Positions 1 to 6,102 of a stretch of 6,102 bases of DNA are shown here, piece after piece. The number at the start of each line of letters is the position of its first letter. Position 1 is the first letter of the stretch. The translations under genes and the position numbers were made by a program. Source of the stretch: Clostridia bacterium (lineage in GTDB: Bacteria > Bacillota > Clostridia > Oscillospirales > QAMX01). The stretch lies in the NCBI GenBank assembly GCA_024404415.1, contig JAKSPX010000105.1, positions 1 to 6,102 of the forward strand. The letters are read 5' to 3'. Below the pieces are notes generated by a model. The model was not told the origin of the DNA. It worked only from the letters and a program-made list of their open reading frames with translations, and did no database searches.

Positions 1-564
1 GTCGATGAGCGCGCGCTCGTATGTGCCGTCGTCCAACGAGGCCGGCGGGTTGGAAGGATCGGACGGAGGGGCCGAGACCATGCACAGGGTCTCGCCGGTC
101 TTGTAATGGCAGACCGCCACCACGCCTTTTCTGCCATCCAGTGCTCTATAGGCCGTGTTGTTGAGTTCGGCATCAATGGTGAGGTAAAGATCGTTGCCGC
201 CGGAGCGGAGGGAATAGGAACCGTTGATGAGGTCATACCCGACCAGCTTGGGGGCGAAGACCTTGAGCGCGCCGGTGCCGATGTAGCCATAGCGGTCACC
301 GACCGCGTGGAGCGTGGAGATGCGCGTCGTCTTGTCGTCGGCATAGAGGCGTTTTCCGTCCTCATATTCCGAGAGGACGACGCCGTTTCTGTCTTTGACT
401 GTGCCGACCGCCAGCACGCCGCCGGAATAATAGCCGTTGTTGGCCGAAAAGGACGCCCATTCCGCACCGTGGCGGACGTATTTCACCACGTAGAAGGTGA
501 TGCCTGCGATAAGGGCGGCCAGCAGCAAGAGAAGGATCCATGTTCTTGATCGGACTTTATTCAT
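1..564 (-). CDS. Class B penicillin-binding protein (peptidoglycan transpeptidase), 5' part only
   Basis: This is the first 188 codons of a membrane-anchored D,D-transpeptidase that cross-links peptidoglycan outside the cell; the gene runs off the left edge. After a short basic N-terminus (MNKVRSRT), residues 9-27 form one hydrophobic anchor helix. Residues 54-64 (GTVKDRNGVVL) match the 'G-x-I-x-DRNG-x-x-L' start of the class B pedestal domain. Residues 127-133 (YLTIDAE) match the 'LTID-x-x-(L)Q' entry to the transpeptidase domain, followed by a KTGETLCMVSAPPSDPSNP stretch resembling the family's 'TGxILAMxSxPSxDPN'. The catalytic SxxK serine should lie just beyond the window and cannot be checked. 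The start is set by AAGGAGGT about 9 nt upstream, inside the end of the preceding SEDS gene, and the ATG overlaps that gene's TGA (ATGA), implying translational coupling. The pedestal is short, as in actinobacterial PbpA. Whether the pair serves division, elongation or sporulation cannot be told. Confidence 0.9.
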   Translation of the reverse strand, partial: MNKVRSRTWILLLLLAALIAGITFYVVKYVRHGAEWASFSANNGYYSGGVLAVGTVKDRNGVVLSEYEDGKRLYADDKTTRISTLHAVGDRYGYIGTGALKVFAPKLVGYDLINGSYSLRSGGNDLYLTIDAELNNTAYRALDGRKGVVAVCHYKTGETLCMVSAPPSDPSNPPASLDDGTYERALID

Positions 565-2336
565 GCTTCCGTACCTCCTTCCGCGTTTTCATTCTCGTCT
601 TCATAGTATTTTGCCGTCTTACGGTATTTTTTCGGCAGCTTCACCGCGAAAGAAGCGTTCTGACGGGTGTCCGCCGCCTTGATGAACGCCAGCAGGCACC
701 AGCAGGCCAGCATACTCGACCCGCCCTTGGATAAAAACGGGAAGGTCACGCCGGTAAACGGCAGGATATCAAACGCGCCGAGCACGTTGAGCATGATCTG
801 GAAGATCATCATGGCAAGCGCCCCGCTCGCACCGATGACGTAAAAGGACGACCGCGCCGTTCTGGCCGAACGAATGAGGAACACCGTCATGATGGCGAAG
901 GCCGCGATGGCCGCGAGGCCGACGATCAGCCCCAATTCCTCGCACACCATGCCGAACACCATGTCGGTGTCAGCCGCGAAGATCTTATATAATCTGCCGC
1001 TGCCCGCGCCAACGCCGAATAATCCGCCGTTGGCCGCCGCCATCATGGTGCGGGTCTGCTGATAGCCCGCGCCGTTTGCATCCTCCCAGGCGTGGAGCCA
1101 GGAGGAGAAGCGGCTTGCGATATACGGTTTGATGCTGATGGCCATGAAGCCCGCCAGGCCCGCGCCGGAAATGCTCAAAATGACCGTGGCGATATCGCCC
1201 GAGCGCAGGAACGCGATGATGAGATAGGCGATGAAGAAGACCGACGCCGTGCCGAAGTCGCTCATGAGCGCCAGCGCAATGACACACACGCCCGAAAACG
1301 CGACGAACCAGAAGAGGTTGCGGCGGCTGAAAAGCTTATCGAGCGTCGCCGCCCCTGCAAAGACAAAGCAGATCTTCACAAATTCCGAGGGCTGGAGGGT
1401 GAAGCCGCCGATGGAGATCCAGTTGCGGGCGCCGTTGGTCACGGTGGCCAACACCAGATTTGCCCCGAGCATCAGAATACCCATCACCGCCAGCGGATAG
1501 CGAAGGGCGCGCACCCGTCTGAGATCTCTTAAAAACCATCCAAGGCACAGAAATGCCAGAAGTCCGACGATGAGGAAAGCCATTTCCTTATAAAGGCTGT
1601 CCGGCGCCGCCGTCGCCACCACCGAAAGGCCGATGGTGCAGAGGAAGAAGGCGAGGATCTCCAGCTCAAACCCGAGCCTTCGAAGCGCGCGCATGAAGAA
1701 ATAATAGCACCATTCCATCACGATCAACGCGCCGAAGCAGACCGGAATGGCGAGATTCAGAGTCTCCATAGCCGTGATCCAGTGCGCGGTGCACAAAAGA
1801 AGCTGGAATTCGGTCAGAACGAAGAGCAGTCCCGCCGGACGCCAGACGCTGCCCGGCTTGGTGCGGCGGGCGGCCTGTCTCCTCTCATCCTCCTCGCTCA
1901 AAGCGTGGAAAATGAGCTTTTCGCCGCCGAGGTCGATCTCGTCCCCTTCCTCAAGCTCCACGGGATCCATCACCGGGTGGCCGTTATGGTAGATGGTGTG
2001 CTTTTTCTGAATGGCGTGCAGCTTCCACGTGCCGTCGTCCGAGCGGATGAGGGCGGCGTGGGTCGGTGAAAGCGAGGGGACATCCAGATACACGTCGGAA
2101 TTCTTCGCGCGCCCGACCGTATTTTCAAAATGCGTGAGACGGAAGACGCTTCCGTCGCTGGTCTCCACCGCGCCCCAGACCTCATCCTCGGGGAAATCCG
2201 AGAAGAGCGACCTGGCGCACCGCACCACCAGTATGATGGCGAGGAGCGGCAGAAGGAAGCGGATGACAAAGGAGATGTAGAGAAGGATACCCTCCGCGTG
2301 ATCCAGAAGCGTATATAATTCGGCTAATTCATTCAT
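561..2336 (-). CDS. FHA-domain SEDS peptidoglycan glycosyltransferase (FtsW/RodA/SpoVE family)
   Basis: A 591-residue integral membrane protein that polymerises lipid II into glycan strands together with a class B PBP. Residues 17-39 form an N-terminal membrane helix. Residues about 55-145 form a cytoplasmic FHA domain with its typical landmarks: G75-R76, S90-x-x-H93 and N118-G119. From about residue 165 a multi-helix SEDS core follows. Its signatures are NGARNWISIGG (301-311) and QPSEFVKI (315-322), SDFGTA (359-364), GGLFGVGAGSG (437-447), TDMVFGMVCEELG (457-469) and TGVTFPFLSKGGSS (528-541). D458 aligns with the essential aspartate of the 'HTDFxFA' motif in RodA/FtsW. The tail is charged (DENENAEGG). 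The usual family length is about 370-420 residues; the excess is the extra helix plus FHA. FHA domains bind phosphothreonine, so control by a Ser/Thr kinase is likely, but no kinase lies in this window. The ATG at 2336 has only a weak site (GAAAGGG, 7 nt away) and no better in-frame start was found. The next gene, a PBP, overlaps it by 4 bp. Confidence 0.93.
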   Translation of the reverse strand: MNELAELYTLLDHAEGILLYISFVIRFLLPLLAIILVVRCARSLFSDFPEDEVWGAVETSDGSVFRLTHFENTVGRAKNSDVYLDVPSLSPTHAALIRSDDGTWKLHAIQKKHTIYHNGHPVMDPVELEEGDEIDLGGEKLIFHALSEEDERRQAARRTKPGSVWRPAGLLFVLTEFQLLLCTAHWITAMETLNLAIPVCFGALIVMEWCYYFFMRALRRLGFELEILAFFLCTIGLSVVATAAPDSLYKEMAFLIVGLLAFLCLGWFLRDLRRVRALRYPLAVMGILMLGANLVLATVTNGARNWISIGGFTLQPSEFVKICFVFAGAATLDKLFSRRNLFWFVAFSGVCVIALALMSDFGTASVFFIAYLIIAFLRSGDIATVILSISGAGLAGFMAISIKPYIASRFSSWLHAWEDANGAGYQQTRTMMAAANGGLFGVGAGSGRLYKIFAADTDMVFGMVCEELGLIVGLAAIAAFAIMTVFLIRSARTARSSFYVIGASGALAMMIFQIMLNVLGAFDILPFTGVTFPFLSKGGSSMLACWCLLAFIKAADTRQNASFAVKLPKKYRKTAKYYEDENENAEGGTEA

Positions 2337-2393
2337 ATAGTGGCCCTTTCGTTCACATTGCCCGACAAAGCGCTTGACATTGATCTCTTTTTC

Positions 2394-2422
2394 ATTTTAT
2401 CACACTTACTTTCGATTGAAAA
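2394..2422 (-). promoter_or_regulatory. Sigma-A-like promoter for the FHA-SEDS/PBP operon
   Basis: Reading leftward, TTTTCA (2422-2417, 4/6 to consensus) is followed after 17 bp by TAAAAT (2399-2394, 5/6). An upstream TG gives an extended -10 (TGATAAAAT). Transcription would begin near 2387, leaving a leader of about 50 nt before the ATG at 2336. The spacing, the AT-rich setting and the position directly upstream of the operon support it; it is not experimentally known. Confidence 0.55.
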
Positions 2423-2438
2423 GTATTTATTTCTCCGC

Positions 2439-2467
2439 TTGCCATCAGGGAACACGTCGGGTATAAT
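2439..2467 (+). promoter_or_regulatory. Sigma-A-like promoter for the sialidase-rhamnosidase gene
   Basis: TTGCCA (2439-2444, 5/6) is followed after exactly 17 bp by a perfect TATAAT (2462-2467). Transcription would start near 2474, giving a leader of about 25 nt that contains just the ribosome binding site. The short leader leaves no room for a riboswitch, so control would be at initiation. I found no clear operator palindrome or cre site overlapping it. Confidence 0.75.
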
Positions 2468-2482
2468 AGAGATAGATTTCAT

Positions 2483-2502
2483 AAGGAGATATGCTGACTA
2501 TG
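2483..2502 (+). promoter_or_regulatory. Ribosome binding site that decides the start of the long glycosidase gene
   Basis: AAGGAG lies at 2483-2488. Two in-frame ATGs follow. The one at 2491 is only 2 nt from the site, too close for normal initiation. The one at 2500 is 11 nt away, slightly long but usable. The second (protein start MNVQKLF) is therefore preferred; the difference is three residues. Confidence 0.6.
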
Positions 2503-5500
2503 AACGTGCAGAAGCTGTTTTGCGGCGTCGGCGGCGACGTCAACCGCATTCCCTCCATCGTGATCGCGCCGGATGGCACGGTCTACGCCTTTGCCAACAA
2601 CCGCATCGGCGGCTCGGCCGACAATTCCGCCGAGACCGAAGTGCTCGTCTCGGTCAAGCGTCCGGGCAGAGAATTTTCCTCCCCGCGTGTGATCGCCGCG
2701 AGAAAAGACTGGTCCTATATGATCGGCAGCGCCGTGTGTGACGACGCGACCGGCAAGGTCATGTGCTTTTTCAAGAAGATCGCCGTTGTCCAGCACGAAT
2801 TCGTCAAATCGCTCACCGCCGAGGAACGCGACCGCCTTGCCCGCATCAAAGAGGAGCGCGACGGCGACCTTGAGGGCGATTACGTCATCGAGACCCTCGA
2901 CGGAGAAGTTTTCACCGAACGGCGCATCACTATCGAACCCTGCCCGGAGGCCGGATCCGGCTTCGTTCTCGGCCGCGCCGGATATTCCCACGGAAGCGGC
3001 GCGGGCATTACGGTTCATAAAGGCCGCTATAAAGGCCGCCTCGTCGTCCCCGCCAGAATGTCCTTACATGAAACCAAAACGTGGGAAGATCTGATGACCG
3101 GCTCGACCAACACCACCATTTACAGCGACGACCACGGCGAGACGTGGAAGACCGGCGGCATTGTGGAAGCAGGCACAGGCGAAGGCACCCTTTGTGAGCG
3201 AAATGACGGCAGTATCTATTATAATTCCCGCGCCTATTTTAATGACGGCTTCCGGAGAAGCGCCCTGAGCCTTGACGGCGGCGAGACTTTCGTCTCTCAG
3301 CACGTCCAGCGTGACCTCATTGAGCCCTGCTGCAACGCGGCGGTCGTCCGCGGCAGTTACAGAGGAAAGCCCGTCCTCTTCTTCTCCAACCCGGCGAGTA
3401 CCGATACCCGCATCGACATGACCGTCTATTATAGCTTTGATGACGGTGCGAGCTGGACGCGCGGCATCACCATCGACCACCGGCCCGCATCCTATTCCTG
3501 CATGTGTTTTGACGAAAAAAACGGCGTTCTGTTCCTTTTATACGAATGCGGTGAAACCGACTGCGTCGCCGAGATCGACGTTGCGGAACTGACGCCCGAA
3601 GAGATCATTCATGAAACCAAGGAGGAAAAACCCATGTTATCGCTCAAATTCATCGCGGCCGGACGTGACTACGCCTACTTCGGCCACCACGTCGCCTCCC
3701 CCTATCTCCGCAAGAGCTTCACCGTGAAGGAAGGCCTCAAGACCGCCTCGGTCACTGTGACCGGCCTCGGCTTCTACGAGATCTTCATCAACGGTGAACG
3801 CATCACCAAGGGTGCACTGGCCCCCTACATCAATAACCCCGACGACCTGATCTACTACGATACCTATGACCTCGTGCCGTATCTGAAAGAGGGTGAAAAC
3901 GTCCTCGGTTTCCAGCTCGGCAACGGCTTTATCAACTGCTTCGGCGGCAAGATCTGGGATTTCGACGTTCCCGAACAGGCCCGCTTCCGCGGCGCGCCTC
4001 GCCTCGCGCTCGACTGTGTGCTTGCCTACACCAACTCCGTTGAGGAATTTGAAGCCGATGAGACCTTCCTCACCCATCCTTCCCCGCTGCTTCTTGATGA
4101 CGTCCGCTGCGGCGAGATCTACGACGCACGCCTCGAGCTCCCCGGCTGGAACCACCCGGGCTACGACGCCTCCGGCTGGACGCCCGCCATTTCCGTCGAA
4201 ACTCCGCGCGGCGAAGCCCGCATCTGTGAGGCCGATCCCATTCTGGTGACACGCGAACTAAAACCGGTCTCCTTCTGGAAGGGCTGCATCTCCAAGTGGC
4301 CGGTTCCCCGCGAATCCCTCCCGGTATACCCCATCGATGAAAACGAGGATAAATACGGCTATATCTACGATTTCGGCGTCAACTCCGCCGGAAACGCCCG
4401 CCTGAAGATCAAAGGCAAATGCGGTCAGAAGGTCATCATGATCTTCGGCGAGCTTCTGGACGAGGATAATAACCTCGATATGCGCGCGATGAGTTTTGAG
4501 CCGCACGCTTATCTCTTCCGCAACACCTACATCCTCAAGGGCGGCGAGGAAGAGATCTTTGTGCCGCGCTTCTCCTATATGGGCTTCCGCTATTGCCTCG
4601 TTCTCGGCATCACCGAGGAGCAGGCAACCGAAGATCTCCTCACCTACGAGGTCATGAACTCCGGCTTTGAAAAGATCGGCGATTTCTCCTGCTCGGACGA
4701 GATCGTCAACAAGCTCCAGAAGGCCTGCGAGGTCGCCGACCTCGCCAACTTCTACTATTTCCCGACCGACTGCCCGCACCGCGAGAAGAACGGCTGGACG
4801 GGCGACGCCAACCTCTCCGCCGAGCAGATGCTCTTGAACTTCGCCCCCGAAAAGAGCTTCCGCGAGTGGATGAGGAGCATCCGCAAGGCCATGAACGACG
4901 AGGGCACCATCCCCGGCGTCGTGCCGACCGCAGGCTGGGGCTTTGATTGGGGCAACGGCCCTTCGTGGGACGCCGTGCTCTTCTACCTCCCCTACTACAC
5001 CTGGCTCTACCGCGGCGAGACCGACATGATGTTCGAAAGCGCCCACGCCATGATGCGCTATCTTGACTATCTGACCTCCAAGCGCGACGACAAGGGGCTT
5101 CTGCACATTGGTCTCGGCGACTGGCTCAACGTCGGTCGCTCCAACCCGAAGGCGCCTTTAGAGGTCACCGACACCTTAAAGAGCATGCACATCGCCCACG
5201 TGGCTGAGGTCATGTTCGGTGTGATGGAAAAGCCGATGCAGAAGGCCTTTGCCCACGCGCTCTTTGAGGATCTGAAAGCCTCTGCCCGCAAGTATCTCCT
5301 CCAAAACGACGGCGTGACCCTTGTCGGCAACAGTCAGACCGGGCAGGCCATGGCGGTCGCCTACGGCCTCTTCGACGGTGCGGAAAACGCCCGCGCGGTC
5401 GAAAAGCTGGTCGATATGATCCACAAAAATAACGATAAATTCGACGTCGGCTGCATCGGCATCCGCGTCCTCTTCCACGTCCTCTCCGATTACGGCTACG

Positions 5501-5955
5501 CCGAGCTTGCCTACAAGCTGATCGTCGGCCCGGATTACCCCTCCTACGGCCATTGGATCGTGAAGGAAAACTGCACCGCTCTCTTCGAGGCCTTCCAGCC
5601 CGAGGGACAGGAGCCCAGCTCTAAAAACCATCACTTCTTCGGCGACATCAGCCATTGGTTCTACCGCACCGTTGCGGGCTTGCGTGTCAACCCCTTCGAG
5701 CGCGACCCGAACGAGATCGAGATTGCCCCGGAATTCCTCTCCGCACTCTCCTTTGCCCGCGCCGAGCATAAGCTCCCGGCCAGTAAAGTGATCATCAAGT
5801 GGCAACGCAAGGGCGAAGAGATCGAACTCACCCTCGCCGTCCCCGCCGATGTCAAAGGTGAGATCCGCCTGCCCGAAGGCTGGTGCTTCGCCTCCGGCAG
5901 TCATCTGACCAAAGCCAAAGCCGAAAGCGGCGTTTATACCCTCATCAAAGAATAA
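2500..5955 (+). CDS. Bifunctional glycosidase: sialidase-fold (GH33-like) domain fused to GH78 alpha-L-rhamnosidase
   Basis: A 1151-residue protein with two complete catalytic modules. Residues 10-365 form a sialidase propeller: RIP at 16-18; Asp-boxes at 209-216 (SDDHGETW), 257-264 (SLDGGETF) and 312-319 (SFDDGASW); and probable active-site residues R16, R35, D41, E228, R244, R304 and Y332. The R16-R35-D41 spacing equals that of R37-R56-D62 in Salmonella sialidase. Residues 379-1151 form a GH78 enzyme: a beta-sandwich with GLGFYEIFING at about 403-413; a second beta-sandwich; an (alpha/alpha)6 barrel from about 728 to 1060; and a C-terminal beta domain. DCPHREKNGWTGD gives D757, E762 and D769, and E1030 in LFEAFQPEG is the likely general base; this spacing matches D567/E572/D579/E841 of Bacillus RhaB. 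There is no signal peptide or membrane segment, so action is cytoplasmic on imported oligosaccharides. Domain families are firm. The substrate of the first domain is uncertain: sialic acid or another ulosonic acid such as Kdo/Dha. An internal ribosome binding site and ATG at the junction suggest a recent fusion of two genes or dual expression. Confidence 0.92.
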   Translation: MNVQKLFCGVGGDVNRIPSIVIAPDGTVYAFANNRIGGSADNSAETEVLVSVKRPGREFSSPRVIAARKDWSYMIGSAVCDDATGKVMCFFKKIAVVQHEFVKSLTAEERDRLARIKEERDGDLEGDYVIETLDGEVFTERRITIEPCPEAGSGFVLGRAGYSHGSGAGITVHKGRYKGRLVVPARMSLHETKTWEDLMTGSTNTTIYSDDHGETWKTGGIVEAGTGEGTLCERNDGSIYYNSRAYFNDGFRRSALSLDGGETFVSQHVQRDLIEPCCNAAVVRGSYRGKPVLFFSNPASTDTRIDMTVYYSFDDGASWTRGITIDHRPASYSCMCFDEKNGVLFLLYECGETDCVAEIDVAELTPEEIIHETKEEKPMLSLKFIAAGRDYAYFGHHVASPYLRKSFTVKEGLKTASVTVTGLGFYEIFINGERITKGALAPYINNPDDLIYYDTYDLVPYLKEGENVLGFQLGNGFINCFGGKIWDFDVPEQARFRGAPRLALDCVLAYTNSVEEFEADETFLTHPSPLLLDDVRCGEIYDARLELPGWNHPGYDASGWTPAISVETPRGEARICEADPILVTRELKPVSFWKGCISKWPVPRESLPVYPIDENEDKYGYIYDFGVNSAGNARLKIKGKCGQKVIMIFGELLDEDNNLDMRAMSFEPHAYLFRNTYILKGGEEEIFVPRFSYMGFRYCLVLGITEEQATEDLLTYEVMNSGFEKIGDFSCSDEIVNKLQKACEVADLANFYYFPTDCPHREKNGWTGDANLSAEQMLLNFAPEKSFREWMRSIRKAMNDEGTIPGVVPTAGWGFDWGNGPSWDAVLFYLPYYTWLYRGETDMMFESAHAMMRYLDYLTSKRDDKGLLHIGLGDWLNVGRSNPKAPLEVTDTLKSMHIAHVAEVMFGVMEKPMQKAFAHALFEDLKASARKYLLQNDGVTLVGNSQTGQAMAVAYGLFDGAENARAVEKLVDMIHKNNDKFDVGCIGIRVLFHVLSDYGYAELAYKLIVGPDYPSYGHWIVKENCTALFEAFQPEGQEPSSKNHHFFGDISHWFYRTVAGLRVNPFERDPNEIEIAPEFLSALSFARAEHKLPASKVIIKWQRKGEEIELTLAVPADVKGEIRLPEGWCFASGSHLTKAKAESGVYTLIKE
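3619..3636 (+). promoter_or_regulatory. Internal Shine-Dalgarno and in-frame ATG at the sialidase/rhamnosidase junction
   Basis: AAGGAGG (3619-3625), an 8-nt spacer (AAAAACCC) and ATG (3634-3636) make an optimal initiation site, stronger than the one at the gene's own start. It sits exactly between the end of the propeller domain and the first residue expected for a stand-alone GH78 enzyme (MLSLKFIAAG). As read-through it encodes the linker KEEKPM. No stop codon separates the two parts in this frame. Confidence 0.75.
3634..5955 (+). other. GH78 alpha-L-rhamnosidase module, possibly also translated on its own (773 aa)
   Basis: Starting at the internal ATG, this segment encodes a complete 773-residue GH78 enzyme, a plausible length for the shorter, cytoplasmic members of the family. 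It would hydrolyse terminal alpha-L-rhamnose (EC 3.2.1.40 type) by inversion. It keeps the N-terminal beta-sandwich (YLRKSF, GLGFYEIFING, YDTYDLVPYLKEGENVLG), the acid-bearing DCPHREKNGWTGD motif, GDWLN, and the C-terminal SSKNHHFFGDISHWFYR stretch that closes the barrel. It is listed separately because the optimal ribosome binding site in front of it makes an independent product likely. If that site is inactive, this is only the C-terminal two-thirds of the fusion. Confidence 0.5.
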
Positions 5956-6079
5956 TTGCCCACAAAGAAAGCCTGCGGCCATAATGACACGGGTGGATAA
6001 GGATGTTTTTGGCTTTTGCACAGTAAAATCAGATATAAGAGATATTGACAAATCAGAATTTGCGGAGAATAACAAAGTA
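5956..6079. other. Intergenic gap downstream of the glycosidase gene; weak promoter candidate
   Basis: This short AT-rich gap contains no gene. A perfect TTGACA (6045-6050) is followed after 17 bp by AATAAC (6068-6073, 4/6), a possible rightward promoter for whatever follows the window. AAAGCC (5968-5973) and GGCTTT (6011-6016) are complementary, but the 37-nt loop and missing T-run argue against an intrinsic terminator. Confidence 0.3.
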
Positions 6080-6102
6080 ATGAAAACGATTTATTTGATC
6101 GG
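6080..6102 (+). CDS. Possible first codons of a further rightward gene (partial)
   Basis: An ATG at 6080 opens a frame that stays open to the edge and reads MKTIYLIG. A GGAG at 6064-6067 lies 12 nt upstream, which is far but possible. Starts of this kind (M-K-x-I-Y-L-I) are common in small alpha/beta enzymes, but eight residues cannot identify a family. It may simply be chance. Confidence 0.22.

Noticed and set aside
2374..2403. Perfect TTGACA (2374-2379) as a second rightward promoter
   Set aside because: The best -10 at usable spacing is TATCAC at 18 bp (4/6), and a much better promoter lies downstream at 2439-2467.
2340..2741. Rightward open frame of 133 codons beginning in the promoter gap
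   Set aside because: It runs through both promoters and then overlaps the glycosidase gene out of frame; its translation becomes Arg/His-rich, typical of a shadow frame.
3619..3633. Programmed frameshift at AAGGAGGAAAAACCC
   Set aside because: The A-run does not form a standard X XXY YYZ heptamer, the Shine-Dalgarno is too close to it, and the zero frame already joins both domains without interruption.
5968..6018. AAAGCC/GGCTTT inverted repeat as terminator of the glycosidase gene
   Set aside because: The stem is six pairs with a 37-nt loop, and only a short T-run interrupted by GCA follows.
5176..6075. Long leftward open frame of 299 codons opposite the rhamnosidase end, and similar ones at 4258-5106 and 3637-4155
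   Set aside because: They are antisense to a strongly supported GH78/sialidase gene, show no recognisable motifs, and are explained by GC-rich third positions suppressing stops on the other strand.
1..6102. tRNA, rRNA, CRISPR arrays, insertion sequences or attachment sites
   Set aside because: No cloverleaf, repeat-spacer pattern, transposase-like frame or terminal inverted repeats were seen by eye on either strand.

Overview
The window looks like chromosomal DNA of a GC-rich Gram-positive bacterium, most likely a member of the Clostridia (Bacillota) from a gut or other plant-glycan-rich habitat. This is inferred from strong AAGGAGG-type ribosome binding sites, sigma-A-like promoters in a short AT-rich gap, an FHA-domain SEDS protein paired with a class B penicillin-binding protein (PBP), and a cytoplasmic glycosidase without a signal peptide. 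No taxonomic marker gene is present, so the assignment is tentative.

Layout. The left 2.3 kb is a leftward cell-wall operon. An FHA-SEDS (FtsW/RodA/SpoVE-type) glycosyltransferase (2336 to 561) overlaps by an ATGA junction the start of a class B PBP (564 running off the left edge). Together they form a polymerase/transpeptidase pair for peptidoglycan synthesis. A 163-bp AT-rich gap holds two back-to-back promoters, one for each direction. To the right, one very long gene (2500 to 5955) encodes a two-part glycosidase: an N-terminal sialidase-fold (GH33-like) six-bladed propeller with all seven expected active-site residues, followed by a complete GH78 alpha-L-rhamnosidase. The last 147 bp is intergenic, with no convincing terminator and perhaps the first codons of another rightward gene at the edge.

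Main point of interest. Exactly where the sialidase part ends and the rhamnosidase part begins there is an in-frame, near-perfect Shine-Dalgarno sequence (AAGGAGG), an 8-nt spacer and an ATG (3619-3636), but no stop codon before it. The locus therefore looks like two formerly separate, adjacent genes that now read through as one 1151-residue protein while keeping the second gene's start site. Both a fusion enzyme and a free 773-residue rhamnosidase could be made. The pairing of a sialidase-fold domain (which cleaves 2-keto-3-deoxy sugar acids) with a rhamnosidase suggests, as a hypothesis only, stepwise removal of rhamnose and then a ulosonic acid from an imported oligosaccharide, such as the Rha-Kdo disaccharide of rhamnogalacturonan II.

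The cell-wall operon and the glycosidase share a promoter region but show no functional link.
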